From: Hydrangea macrophylla
Taxonomy: Eukaryota; Streptophyta; Magnoliopsida; Cornales; Hydrangeaceae
DNA length: 64,000 bases
Direction of reading: 5' to 3'
NCBI GenBank assembly: GCA_033977485.1
Contig: CM066994.1
Span: 29,462,637 to 29,526,636, forward strand
Both the position numbers and the translations under genes were made by a program. This document shows, in pieces, positions 21,540-33,656 of the stretch (position 1 is its first letter; every line of letters begins with the position of its first letter). The notes under the pieces are model-generated. The model was given only the letters and a program-made list of their open reading frames with translations. It was not told the origin of the DNA and ran no database searches.

Positions 21540-23210
21540 TGATTCTTCTTCCTTGCACCAAAATATACTAGCACTTTGTGCCTTGGATGTTTTGGTTGCA
21601 CCAAGTCTTTATAATGGTGACTAGAGTTGTTAATTTTAATTGTTTTATTTATCTTTTGCATGATGTAATTAAGAGTGAAATGAGGACTTACCTTTTTTTT
21701 TTTAATTGGATATTTAATTTTTTTTATTTTGATATGTAATTGATTCACATGATGGGGAGTCAGACATGATATGCCAAAATTATATTAGAATGGTGTCGAC
21801 CAATTAGAAGTTTTTGCAACCCTGTGGGGGCTCAACTTTAGTTATATTTACGACAGAGTTGAGTTGACCACAAACTCTTAAAGTCAAAATTGAAGTCAAA
21901 TATCTAACTTTTGTAGTTTTTGTATGTGTATCCAAAAACTTTTGCCCAAACTGATGCTATACTTTCTAAATTTAGTTTTTAAATATTTTGTCAAATATAT
22001 CACATGCCTAGCATTTAAACCACCGGTTAATGTTACATCATGTGATACAACTACTAAGTAATTTCAAAACCAAATTTTTTAATTCAAATTTGAAAAGTAT
22101 GATATTTTTCCAAACTGATGCATTTAACATTTACACTGAAGCCTAAAGTCAAAAGCTTGTATCCGTGAACATTTCTAGAGAGTTTATACCCCAAAAGAGC
22201 ACAAGAAATGTACATTTATTCACTTAATTGTATCCAATTTTCACAAAGTTTTGTCACCTCATTAAAATGTACGAATAACCTAAAATTAAATTAAATTAAT
22301 ACAATCAAATGCTTTAATTATAAAGTTTATACAAAACCCTCTGCATATTTCTCGTCCATTTGAAATTAACCCTGCTATCAAGACCTTATACAACCACCAT
22401 ATATACTCACATAAATACATATGTGCTGGAGGTTGTCTTGTATGCAGACTGGGACAAACAGCCATTGGTTGAGGGGGCATTGGTTATATCCTAGAAAATT
22501 TAAAGCTCTGCTTGTTTGTGATTTACTCTAGGGAAAAGAATGTGCAAAGAAAATTGGGAGCCCATAGCCCCCTCAAATAAAACTCTTCCAAGCTAAAATT
22601 CATGTTATTTTTCTTTTAACTCATTTGGTTCTTTTTATGCCTAAATGACTTCAAATAGCTATAATTTTTGTTCTGCAAGTCCATTTTTCTCAAAATTTGC
22701 TATTTTGGAATCAGAAAAATGATATCTATCAAACGAGATCAATATTGACCATAAAATACTGGGAAAAAAAAAAAAGTCAATATTTTCTTGAGAGAGAGAG
22801 AGAGAATGACAAAGATGGATCCACCATTTACAACAATTGACACTCTTTACCAATGCATCACAATTCACAAGAATCGCTTCAGCTACATTTACCATCTCTG
22901 CAATTCATCTTGTGAACCACCCCACTACACCGAAAAGTACTAATTTCCCGTAGAAGTGAACAATTGACTTGTACACACACACACACAAAAAAAAAAAGGT
23001 AATAAGAAAATAAAATAAAATAAAATAACCTCAGAGAACCAGAAATTCAATCATAAGTTTGGTGTCCCGACATTTAAAATGTTCAGTAATAAGTTAAACT
23101 TATAAACACAACAAATTCTTGAATCAGAATGCAGAAAAGGTAACGATATCTTCCATGAGAAATATCATCTCAAACAATGTTTACAACGCAAGTTTAAAAC
23201 CGTGTAGGGG
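21540..23210. other. Non-coding AT-rich stretch
   Basis: Contains a poly-A run near 22767, a short (GA)n at 22792-22804, and an (AC)n/(A)n run near 22975-23000. No exon is supported. Confidence 0.5.
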
Positions 23211-23218
23211 AAAGACTA

Positions 23219-23507
23219 AGAGTGTGTTTGATAACCCAATTAAGTGATGAAAAATAAAAATTTTCTAACACTTGTCCTTTTTCAGTGCGTTTGATAATGT
23301 ATCACTTAATTGAAAAAGTAACAAAATATTCACTACAAACTTTAAGTGAAATTTCTACTGAAAAGAATCACTGAACGCGTTCTATTTCAGTACTTGAAAA
23401 ACTATTTTCAGCATTGCAAATTCAATTTTTTAAAATTTTTAGTACTTAAAAATTCAACTCTTCAGTTTCAGTACATAATTTTCAATTTTATCAAACGCAC
23501 CCTAACT
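23219..23507. mobile_element. hAT-like MITE, GTGCGTTTGATAA family, copy 1
   Basis: The left end (AGAGTGTGTTTGATAACCC) is the inverted partner of the right end (ATCAAACGCACCCTAA). The interior repeats CAGTACTTGAAAA/TTTAAGTG in both orientations. A second copy is at 40248-40530. It is non-coding and lies downstream of the EBS-like gene. Confidence 0.75.
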
Positions 23508-23635
23508 CCTAGTCAAGCCAAACCAAAAAAATCTTGCATAATTTCACTGGTTTAGCCAGATTGAAGGTTTGGGAAAAAAAAATACACAACTAGGGGTTTT
23601 TAATTTTTTCCAAAAATCCAATTGAGTAAATCAAA

Positions 23636-23638
<3 letters not shown>

Positions 23639-23710
<72 letters not shown>

Positions 23711-23726
23711 ACACACACACACACAG
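23639..23726. repeat. Compound (TC)n(AC)n microsatellite
   Basis: (TC)~19 at 23639-23676 followed by (AC)~25 with one interruption to 23726. Likely polymorphic. Confidence 0.95.
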
Positions 23727-24306
23727 AGATAATCTCTCTCTTCCTCCTTGATTATATAATTGCTGAAATCTTCCAAAACCCAAGACGACTTGAGGATAAA
23801 CCTTTAATCTCAAGTAGAAAAGAATGCAAAACTGCCAACTGTTTTGATTAGCTACTATTACAGTACCCCCAAAACCAATGTTATTGCCAATATATCATTT
23901 TCAAATAAACGCCCAAACAGTGAAGACTAAAAAGCAAAAAAGAGAAAATATATATATATATATACATATATATTACACCATATTCATACGGTGTCAGAAC
24001 CAGAAGAATAGCACACAAAAGGTTCACTTAAGTTTCCTAGTCATTTAGTTTCATGAGTCGTTTATCAAACCCGCATTAAGGTTTAACATTACTGCTGTTG
24101 TTTTGCCTTCAGTTTTCGTGGCACAAGTTGCATTCACACGTAGAGACAATCACAAATGTCAAAGTTTTGACAAGTCTTTTTATAAAAAGCCTCTGGCTTG
24201 TGCCAGCAGAGTATCTTCTCTGCACTGTACAATTTCACAACACAACAATCCTGGAGCTAATACACAATAAAATTAGTACCTCCCATAATGATTCACCAGC
24301 AACTAG

Positions 24307-27300
24307 TTATCTCTTCCTTCGCTTTGGCTCCACCTAGGATTGAGAAAACACCAATTAAAAATATGAATTTTACTGTAAGAATATAAGGAATACTTTTCTT
24401 ATGATTGGCAGCATGCACAATAATAAGCAGCTCAGTTATTTATATAGTCAGATTAAGTGATTAACACACTCTGCACCATCCTACAAAACCACCTACAATG
24501 ACCTTTATGGTCCCGAGAGTTTCGTGGTATCTTCCTAGCATCTGCATACCCATTTGAAGAGGCATATACGAACATTCTTAGTCACATATGAGGGGCCAAT
24601 TGCAACTAAGCCCAAAAGACGTAACAAGTACAGAACTTCGTTTGCAGTTATTTATTTGACAGCACTAAGAAAAATTTTACAGGTCCATGGAAAGAAACGA
24701 TTATAATAGGCCAACCTATGCATATCACCACTGCCATTAAGTATGCTTCTAACTGGTTCACAACAGCAGAAAACCTTCCTCCAAAAACTGCAATTAAAAT
24801 CTGAAACATACCCTTCCAAAACACACAGTAAAACAACTGATCGTAGACCACCACATTCCGTATTCTGTTTTTCAGTCTATTGATCATATTATACCACTTA
24901 CGAGTGGAAGAAACATCATTTCACCTCAGCCTTCTGGGATAGCAAAATGGGCAAACCCAGTGCACAAGGCTACACCAACTGGCAGGGAGATGTATGCATA
25001 AAAGCGTTTTCCGTGTTTCAACCACACAATGCCCAATTAAGTCCTAATGGAACAATCTTCCCACTGATCAAACTTACTGGGATCGATAGACAATGTTTAT
25101 GAGGAAAACACCTACTGATACTATATCAGGGTGTTAATGTATGATATGTGCATTGTTGTCAAATCATGAATCGGCTTGCCAAAATTATGAATCGTGAATC
25201 GTAATATTCACTTTTTCAGAAAATAAATAATAATACATTTGTATATGTATATAAAGCACATCAAGGTTATTTAAGGCACAAAGGTCCCCTATAGCCTAGG
25301 CAGGAGGAGCAAGAAAAAAAAGCGCGAGCTTGAGCGAAGCGAGGCGCACTTTTGAACAAATGTTAAGTAAATACAATTAATCAAACATGAATAACTCAAA
25401 AATTAACATACACAAGTTAAAAAGATATTAAATCATCAATAATGTACACTTTGGCCTAGAAGCTCAACTAGTTAGAGCGTTGTGCGAAAGCGCAAAGATT
25501 GTAGGTTCGAATCCTACATAGGCCACATACAACATTGAAGAGAAAGAACAAAAAGAGGCATGTGTGTACATAATTGTATGTATATACATAACTTGAAATT
25601 GGAATAGCTTAATTTTTATTAACTCTAATCCAATGTTAACATACTAGAAGGCCCAAGATTAAACGAAGGAAAATAAGATGGAAAGAAATAAAGAGGGACA
25701 TAAATAGGTCAACATGGCCAATTAAAGAGAGAGAAAGAGAAATAAAAATCCTAAAATATCCTAAAACAAAATTATCTCCAACACTCCCCCGCAAACTGTA
25801 GGTGGGGAATAAACCATAGAAGTTCGGAATGATAAGGTTACAATTTATCATTCCAACAAAACAGCCAATGGAGGGTGTGGGAAAGATCACCTACAATAAA
25901 TCACCAAAAAAGCCAACTTCTTGCTCAAACAAGTAACAGAGGTTGTGACAATAGACCCAAATCTTAGAGGTTGTGACAATAGACCCAAATCTTGAAGGGT
26001 TCGAGCCACCATAGTATTCTCCACCACTCCCCCTCAAAGGGCTAGCCAAAGGCTGGACAATGCCCGAAAGGGCTGGCCGATGGCTTGACGAAATCTGGAA
26101 GGGCTGGTCGGCAACTGGACCAGGCCCAGAAGGGTTGGCCGACCGCTGGACGTGGCCCGAAGGTAGTGGAGTTGCCGCAGAGAGGGTCGTCGGACTGAGG
26201 CTTCAAGCCAAAAGCAAAGTGAGATCCGGCGGGTGACACCGCCACCTGCCGAAGGTGGAAGCGGGGACGCAATGCCCAAATCGGATTTGGCTCTGATACC
26301 AACTTGAAATTTGAATAACTTAATTTTTATTAACTCTAATCCAATGTATATATACTACAAGGCCCAAGACTAAATAGGAAGGAAAATAATAACAGATGGA
26401 AAGAAATAAAGAGGGATATAAATAGGTCAACATGACCAATTAAATAGAGATAAAAAAAGAGAAATAAAAATCCTAAAATATCCTAAAAGATTGTCATCTT
26501 CAACAACATATAATAATACTAACATACATACATGAATGTGAATAGGAAAAAGGAACAAACATAAGGACAAATTTCTAATTCATAGGCATGACTCAAAACG
26601 TCCAGTATGAGAATCGAATGGAATCATATGAATCGAACCGTGAATCGTACCATTCTAACAACCATGGATATGTGAATGATATACATGTGAATGGACTGTG
26701 AATAAGTTGAGTGGCCTAGAAGTTGGATTTGTCTAATTTCCAAAATTTTAAGACATGGGTCACAGCTGAAGTATCATCATGTCAGACAACCATCTTGAAC
26801 TAAGGATTAAATATCTTAGAAAATTGCTGGTCAGATATATAGATTTGCATGTGTCCATGAACTATGGAAACTAGGATGCACGTAGTGCATATTTGAGCAA
26901 ATACGAAAATGTCATATAATCCCTTGGGGGACTCTCCCGAGTCCTGTCAACTGGCCAATAATAGATGCTTCGTCCAAAGATACAAATGAAGGTGCATTAG
27001 TAAATTAGTACAGATCTTATTAAATTTAGGAAGTCATTAGAATGATGACCTTACAAATCAGTAAATTGCATCAGCATGAAGCACATTGCAGCACAAGATT
27101 GACCAACTCTTCGAAATCCAATTATAACAAATTGGGAGTAAAAAAGAATTCTCACCTTGGCCTCAACAGATGGTGACACCGGAAATGAGTTCAAAGGTCT
27201 CTTGGCATCGTCATCTGATGAGCAGTCAGAACACAAGAAGTGATCCAATTTCTTGGCTTCTTCAATGGTCATACCCATACAAGAAGGATGAAACCTGAAA

Positions 27301-29111
27301 AAGTGTTGTTTAATAAATCAAGGGAAAATATATACTCCTTCCTATCCATATATAAACTGTTGTTGAATCGTAAATTGGTTTGAGAGGTCTAAGAATCGTG
27401 AATCACAATATTCGCTTTGTTTATTCAATAGTCAGATAAAACACATGTACAGCTTAAGATGAACAAAATAACAATTGAACACAAGTTTCATGCAATGTCA
27501 AGGCTCCAATGTAGAAAGTTTTTCACTTAAAACTCCAAAGTTCAAAAATATTAATCGGTGAATCGTAGTGAATCATGAGTTGTACCGGAGTGTATGAAAC
27601 TTGAATTGACCGCTTCTAAAAACCATGTATACCTTCAGACATGTATGTAGCAATGCATGCACATAAGTCGAAGGGAAAAAAGAAAAAAGGCCAGAGAATG
27701 CAAGTATCTCCAACGGATAGGATAGCATTGCACTGAATAAACATACACATTAAAAAATTCCCCCTTCAAATTGAACTAGAAAACAACACTCAACACTCCA
27801 ATCTACCCCAAGTATTTGATAGTCACAACCCAAGCACAACCTAAGAAGCACCGGCACTTCTAATGAAGTGTTGTATGCATGTCTGACACAACTCCAACAG
27901 TTACACTTTCCCAACACAGAAAGGGATTTTTTCAGAAAAGTCTTGAATTTTGGGGGCGCAAGACTTACCGTGCTAAATTAAAAAGCAAAAAGAGGGGTGT
28001 TCTTTTTCAAACAGTTGAGACATTTTATGGTATATAGAATCTCAAATAATCTTGTTGCTTTATGGATTATAGTTGCTCTATCAATAATGCTTAAATGGCA
28101 GAGTTGGTAGTGTTGTTATCATCTTTTCATGTTGTATTGTTGTTTGGAGATAATATTATTTTACATCTTAGTTCTTAATTATTTTAAAGTTTTTCTTAAT
28201 TTTATGTTAAAAAGTTACATATTTAAAATATATATATATATACATACACACACAAAAAATATTACTCGTGTCACTGCCATACCATGTCTTGTTTTTTTTT
28301 TTTTTTTTTTCAAAGGTTTTGCCGTATCACTATGTCGTGCATGTGTCGCCGTGTGTTGGTGATTCTTAGTAGACAACTATAACAGGTCAAACAGCATAAA
28401 AAGTTCAAATCATCAGCCTCTTTTGTGTCAAAGATTAATTTGCAGTAGAGTCAACTCTCTTCTATGGGGCCATTGTTTGGTGTAGTGGTAAAACCATAAA
28501 ACCTTGGACAAGAGTGGGAGACTATGGGTTCGAGTTTAAGAGCTACCACTTTGTATAAAATTTGTTATAGTGCTAACTCCAATCCACCCAGTAGGGCTGT
28601 ACAAATAAACCGAGGAACCGAACCGACCGGTCAAAACCGACCGGTCCGACCGTTTCTGGTTGGTATATATTCAGTTTGGTCGGTGGTCGGCTGTAATATA
28701 TTAAAAAAAATCGAATGTTCGGTTCGGTGGCCGGTTTTTTGTTTGTTACATCATGACCGAACCGAAACCGCAATATATAGATATGTCTACTACTATACTT
28801 AAAGAAATACCCAAATCGTACCTCTTACAAATCAAATCTAACTTTTCCCCACTTCCTTATCCTCTCAAGAAAACCCAGCTGTTGTCACCACCACCACCTC
28901 CTCCTCCTCCCACCATCACTTCCATCCGCCACACTAGACCAACCCCTCAAGATCAAACATTACTTCATTCAATCAAGCCATTTCTGGCCAAACCATTCAG
29001 ATCGAGACATGAAGAGGCTGAAGCCATTTCCGGCCACCACTCACTGCAGCTGCCACCTCATTCCACCTCTTCTTTTTCCGTCGAAGCCGAAGGACCACCA
29101 TTACAAGTAAA

Positions 29112-29175
<64 letters not shown>

Positions 29176-32100
29176 CTTTTCTTTTTTCTTTTTTTCAGAT
29201 CTATGATTGTTCTTTGATTTTAGATGAGTATGTGTATGCCTAGTTGAGTATGTGTATGTGTATATAATCAAATATACATATTTAAAATATATATATATTC
29301 TAGTTTTACCTAGTTCAGATTTGTGATTGTTCTTTATATATAGTTGTGCCTAGTGCAGATCTATGTTCTCTGATTCTCTCATTTTTCCGATCAATTTTTC
29401 CCCCCCTCATTTAGTATGGTGGCTTAGGAGAAGAATGAATATGCAAACCGAACTACCCCGACCATCCGAAGGAACCGAAACCAACTGAAACCGACATTAA
29501 GTTGGTCAGTTTCGGTGCTAGCCCCAACACCCCGACCATCCTCGGTTGGGTCCCAAATTTGTGAAAAGCCCCGACCGAAACCGACCGAGTACACCCCTAC
29601 AACCCGGCCAGGCTCCAATCATCTTGTGCAAGTGAGACTAACATCACTGGAGAATGGACCTATTAGTTGAATCATAAATGTCTATTAACTAACAGTCACA
29701 AGAGATGCAGAACAAAGATCAAACGATATAATAACCACAAAATCTCATAGAAAAGACATATCTTGTACCCCACTCAATCTATTCTAAGGAAATAGGAAAG
29801 AAAGTCCGAATATTTTCTTTTATCCATTAACTTGAACACGGTGAGACTAACAATTAACGAGATATGAGAGCATTATTAACATCCCTTCCATATGTGTCTT
29901 AGTGCTTCTATTAGTTCTATACTTCTATATAAGTGCAGATACGTACATACTATTTCTATGCAAGGATTAATAGAAATTTTATTTTGGAAAGTTATTAAAT
30001 ACTACATCACACATGCTTCTCATCGAAGAAAGATGTGACTACAATGATTAAAACTGCTAAAGTTTAATTATCACTTGGCCGACAGTAATAAGGTTTCCCC
30101 GTTACCGAGGATCTATTGTTGAATAAAGTTTACAATTTTCACTTCATAATCATCTCTTTCCAATACGTGTTATCACTTCTACGTTTAGCGCAATATGAAC
30201 TTAGATAGTAACTAATGTATGTCCATGAAAGAAGGAACAAAGAGAGAGAATCTTGTCTACAAAATAACATACGTACATGCATCGAGGGTTAGATATTATC
30301 TTCAGAAATGACAAACTTTGCCCCAGATTTTTGCCCTTTTCTAAATTATGGTGGGTCAAGACTAACTAGCAAAGCAAAATGCAAAGGTCTACCACTAAAT
30401 CAACCAACAAATGTCAGCCAGTGACACGAGAAAACAGCACTCAACTCTACCAACTGGCCAAGAAAATAACTGTTACAAACAATGAAGAAACATGTAGCTA
30501 TAGAGAAGCATTTTTTTTCTCCAAGTTTTTTATGCTAGAAGTTCTATAACTAAGGTGGTACATGTGGCAAGGAAAGCAACTCCTCTTATTAAAGGAAACT
30601 ATCCCAAGCTGTCTCTAGCAATATGACTTCCAACTTATAGTCAGTTACCTTATGCTATTATATGCAGCAGTGTGCACGTTGAAAGATAATACCTTGTGTA
30701 CTCTTTTGAAAAAGAAAAACAGCACGATATGTATACAGCTGAATTTTACTACCTTTTGCCCTTGGGTCAAGACCTTTTGAATCATAGTTGGTCAGTAGGG
30801 AAGAAAAATTCAAAGATTTAAGAGTTAAAGCACCACAAAGGTCAGCCTTTAGTTAAAGCTGCCAAGCCACTTGCAGGAGCAACTATCTGAACCATTTATT
30901 TGGGCGGGTTGAGTCAGGAAAGGAAACTAAATGAGGATAACGCATACGGTTCCAACAAGAGCTCAAGTGATCAAATAAAGCCTTAGAAAACAGAAGAAGG
31001 AGAAGACCCCCATTAACATGGTTGTAGAATCGGTCAATCCAAGATTTGATTCATACAAGTTGTTTAGAGCTTAATACAGACACATACATTCACGATTCAT
31101 AATTTTGAACTTCAAAACTCTAAGTTAAGTAGAAAAGTTTCAATATTTTGCATGAAACTTCAAAGTTCTAAGTTTAAGTAGAAAACTCTCAATATTTTTA
31201 GCCTTGATATTGCATGAAACTTGCTTTTAAATTATTTTCTTGTTCATTAAAAGCATTGTCGATGTGTTTCTTATGTATACTATACACATCATTATTTGTT
31301 TTCTTAAAAGAGTGAATCTTATGATTCAAGATCCATGATTTTGGCAGACCGATTCACAATTTGGCAACAATGCTTAGGAAGAAATGCAATATATATTTAG
31401 ATTACCATGAGTACCAATCAGAATATACATAGTCAGCTATTATAATATTTTCCCCATGGCTTTGTTCTTTAACTTACGGATGTCATTAGGTATGAAAATG
31501 CAAGGCTCTAACTCTGAATCAACCACAAAGGTCAGTACATGTTACAACAAAGAAATATGAAGAAGTTAAGATTATATATCTACATATAATTCCACCATGA
31601 ACTCTGGTGAATCGAATAAAAGCTAAGGAAAACAGGGGAAGACGAACCCCCATTAGCATGACAAATCACTCTTCTCATTGGCAACTTGAAGGACAGGAGA
31701 GAAGAAGAGAACTATCACTATGGCAACTGAAATTGAAACGCAATGCATGTCAGTGATGTCACTTGCCCTAAATATTGGTAAGACCTGACTATGTAATTTC
31801 TAGGTTTTAGCTCAGTTCACATATAGATAAACTATACATTCTACCATATATTAAGATTTAACATGGGGAAGATCTGATGCTATTGATACTACTTTAAACT
31901 ATACACAAACAGTGGCACACGCCATATTTAGCATTTAATAATTAACTACAATGGATTTCTGCTTATACTTGAATTTATTTCCATAATGGAATGTAAGGTT
32001 TTGTAGATTCAGGTGAGAAATAAAAGCAGTAAAAAAAACGATGATAATGGTAGGAAAGACAACATTCACGACAATGATAAGAGTAACAAACAATCATTTA

Positions 32101-33656
32101 AACTGCGTATATCTAACTCATTATACAAATATGTATGTACTGATAGATTGTCTTTGAATATTTGTAGCATAATTCTTATGTAATCTTGTAACAAAAATCG
32201 TGTTAATGCACGTGCCAAAGAGGTGACAATTGCCGATATGGTTGAGTAGATCTTGTCTATCCGTAAATTTTCATGATTTTATTAGTTTTCCTTGAACCTT
32301 AATTTTAGCATTTCATTTTGCATTACCCAATATTGCAATTCCCTGATCGAGTGGAGACTCACAAGACAACGTCTATTAACCAAACAGGATCAAATCATCT
32401 CTGATAGATGAAGAACAGTGCATCAAGACGATTTCCTTTTTTTTTCTTTCTCAACAACCACTAAAATAATTTATGCAGTTCATTTCAACATGCGTAATAA
32501 ACATCCCAACAGGCCTTCTTTGCAACTTAAGGCTAAACTACAAGGTGAGTAATAGCAAATAAAAAGGAGCACCACATTCAATGTTATGCTCAAATGCAGA
32601 ATGATCAAACCGAATCAGATCTGTTCTAAATTTCTAATTGCATGAAATTTTAGTATTCACCCAGCCATCAGGACACATTTATAATTATATATACACAGCG
32701 AAATATGCACACGTATACGTAACAAAGTATACCAGTCTTTGCAACCGTCGCATTGCACCATAAGGTCATCAGGGTTATAAGGCATCTCACACTTGCAATA
32801 CCTTCAAGCAAAAAGAGCCAAATAAATGCATTAGAAATATAACCAATACATACAACAAATTCGAAAAACACCAAAACCAATCAGAACTCAAACTCACACA
32901 GCAACACGGTCCGGAGTGAACCCTCCGGTGGAAGCCTTATACTCGAATCGACAAAAGTAATCCTCAGCACCAACATTCTCAAGCTTAGTGTAATTCTTGA
33001 ATGAATGAACAATGCACTTCCCTTCAATAGTGTGAGCACTCTGCCAGTCGTAATGGTCCGATAAGAACAACTCTTTCGATCCGTGGAACTGTCTCCGACC
33101 ACCCAACGACTCCTCCGGCCGGTAGTACCACCGGACATGAACCTTCACGTTGTTCCGGTGATCGGCCTCGATTTTCTCCACGCGCGCCACGTACGGCGGC
33201 TTATCGGAGTCAGACGGTCGCATCAACACACAATCTCCGGCTGCCAAACACATCAACAAGTCCAGCACAATCACAAAACAAGTAGTTTATTATTACTCTG
33301 TTTAGTACATGATTTTTGTGAGGGAAATGAAAATAGCATTAAAAATGAAAATTTTCTATAAAATAATTGTAATATATAAATAAAAGGAAGCGAAATGCAG
33401 TGTAACATCCAATAGGGTTAATTTATTTCTCTAATTCATTCTCTTTTCTTTACTATTTTCTGGGTTTAAATATTTTTCATCTATGTTTTCGTTTTTTTTT
33501 TTTTTTCTTTCACTAAATTGAAGAACCAAACAAAGCTTTAGAGAGAGAGAGACATGCGGGATGTTCTAGAGAGAGAAACTTACGCCTGACGACTTTAGTG
33601 GTGCCTTTAATAGTGTATGAATCCAAGTCTTTCTTGCCTGGTTTGGTCTTCGCCAT
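24307..33656 (-). CDS. EBS: EBS/SHL-like BAH-PHD histone reader, five exons
   Basis: Nuclear chromatin reader. In Arabidopsis, EBS binds H3K27me3 through its BAH domain and H3K4me2/3 through its PHD finger and represses flowering. CDS exons (5' to 3'): 33656-33584, 33240-32898, 32801-32733, 27294-27156, 24333-24307. All junctions are GT-AG and keep frame, giving 216 aa (Arabidopsis EBS is 234). Exon 1 encodes [20 protein letters not shown]. Exon 2 is the BAH domain (residues ~25-139, e.g. [18 protein letters not shown]). Exons 3-4 hold the PHD finger (~140-188; [29 protein letters not shown]), with the W-F-H aromatic region split by intron 3. The last exon adds only VEPKRRKR, a probable nuclear localisation signal. 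Introns 3 (5.4 kb) and 4 (2.8 kb) are swollen by mobile elements. Orthology to EBS rather than SHL rests on the near-identical N-terminus and KRRKR tail. Confidence 0.93.
25453..25525 (+). tRNA. tRNA-like sequence, probably a pseudogene or SINE head
   Basis: A cloverleaf can be drawn: acceptor GGCCTAG against ATAGGCC (6 of 7 pairs), D stem GCTC/GAGC, anticodon stem TTGTG/CGCAA, T stem GTAGG/CCTAC with loop TTCGAAT, and a terminal A. The D-loop region (AGCTCAACTAGTTAGAGC) and GGTTCGAATCC are good pol III A and B boxes. The anticodon loop is only six bases (CGAAAG) and lacks U33, so no normal anticodon can be read. It sits in an intron on the strand opposite to the gene. Confidence 0.45.
25586..26510 (-). 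mobile_element. Non-autonomous LTR element (large TRIM / small LARD), 915 bp
   Basis: Element 25591-26505, flanked by the target duplication ACATA (25586-25590 and 26506-26510). It is on the - strand. The terminal direct repeats are 193 bp (25591-25783) and 204 bp (26302-26505), each with CTAATCCAATGT and AAGAAATAAAGAGGGA. PBS TGGTATCAGAGCC is the complement of 26289-26301, next to the LTR, and a GCGGGGGAGTG polypurine tract precedes the other LTR (complement of ~25781-25792). The 518-bp interior has no gag or pol, only GC-rich tandem repeats around GGGCTGGCCGATGGCTTGACG-like units (26035-26165). The ends and tract suggest dependence on a copia-type partner. Confidence 0.9.
27361..27635. repeat. 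Dispersed TGAATCGT-type repeat, copy in intron 3
   Basis: Has the ends GTTGAATCGTAAATTGG and AATCGTGAATCACAATATTCGC on the left and GAATCGTAGTGAATCATGAG on the right. Related copies are at 31020-31380 and, split by an LTR element, at 25139-25260/26580-26670. It is a non-coding, MITE-like family confined in this window to the introns of the EBS-like gene. Confidence 0.6.
28467..28583 (+). mobile_element. tRNA-derived SINE-like head
   Basis: An A-box match TGGTGTAGTGG (28478-28488) and a B-box match GGTTCGAGTTT (28527-28537) are spaced as in a pol III promoter. A short tail follows before the hAT-like element starts at 28592. No poly-A tail or target duplication could be fixed, so the 3' limit is uncertain. 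Confidence 0.5.
28584..29607. mobile_element. hAT-like non-autonomous element, ~1.0 kb
   Basis: The left end TAGGGCTGTAC (28592) and right end GTACACCCCTA (29589-29599) are imperfect TIRs. Both subterminal regions are packed with ACCGAACCGACC motifs (28615-28760 and 29447-29600). Flanking octamers are CCACCCAG and CAACCCGG (6 of 8 identical), compatible with a degenerate 8-bp duplication. The interior has a (TC)n tract and a Pro-rich low-complexity frame without conserved coding signs. Confidence 0.55.
29115..29169. repeat. (TC)n microsatellite
   Basis: About 27 TC units followed by a T-rich run. Confidence 0.95.
31020..31380. repeat. Dispersed TGAATCGT-type repeat, second intron 3 copy
   Basis: Begins TGGTTGTAGAATCGG and ends ACCGATTCACAATTTGGCAACAATG, an inverted-repeat-like arrangement. 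An internal duplication of CATGAAACTTCAAAGTTCTAAGTT-like sequence occurs near 31105 and 31150. Confidence 0.55.

Larger units (their letters stand above)
24334..27155 (-). other. EBS-like intron 4 (2.8 kb) with nested repeats
   Basis: The donor GTGAGAATTC follows exon 4 and the acceptor AATCCTAG precedes the nine-codon last exon. The intron holds a tRNA-like sequence (25453), a 915-bp LTR element (25591-26505) and both arms of a TGAATCGT-type repeat (25139-25260 and 26580-26670) that this LTR element appears to have split. Confidence 0.75.
27295..32732 (-). other. EBS-like intron 3 (5.4 kb)
   Basis: The donor GTATAC follows exon 3 and the acceptor CTTTTTCAG precedes exon 4, splitting the PHD finger inside its Trp codon. 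It contains a SINE-like unit, a ~1-kb hAT-like element, two TGAATCGT-type repeats and microsatellites. No internal gene with conserved domains was found. Stretches 29620-31000 and 31390-32700 show nothing recognisable beyond AT-rich sequence. Confidence 0.8.

Noticed and set aside
26034..26302. 80-86 codon ORFs on the - strand
   Set aside because: They fall in the GC-rich tandem interior of the 915-bp LTR element; frames follow the repeat and have no domain.
28753..29217. 154-codon Pro/Ser-rich ORF
   Set aside because: Its length comes from CCA repeats and a (TC)n tract inside a repeat element; there is no domain and no splice context.
33083..33361. 92-codon ORF on the + strand
   Set aside because: It is antisense to the BAH exon of the EBS-like gene and has no support of its own.
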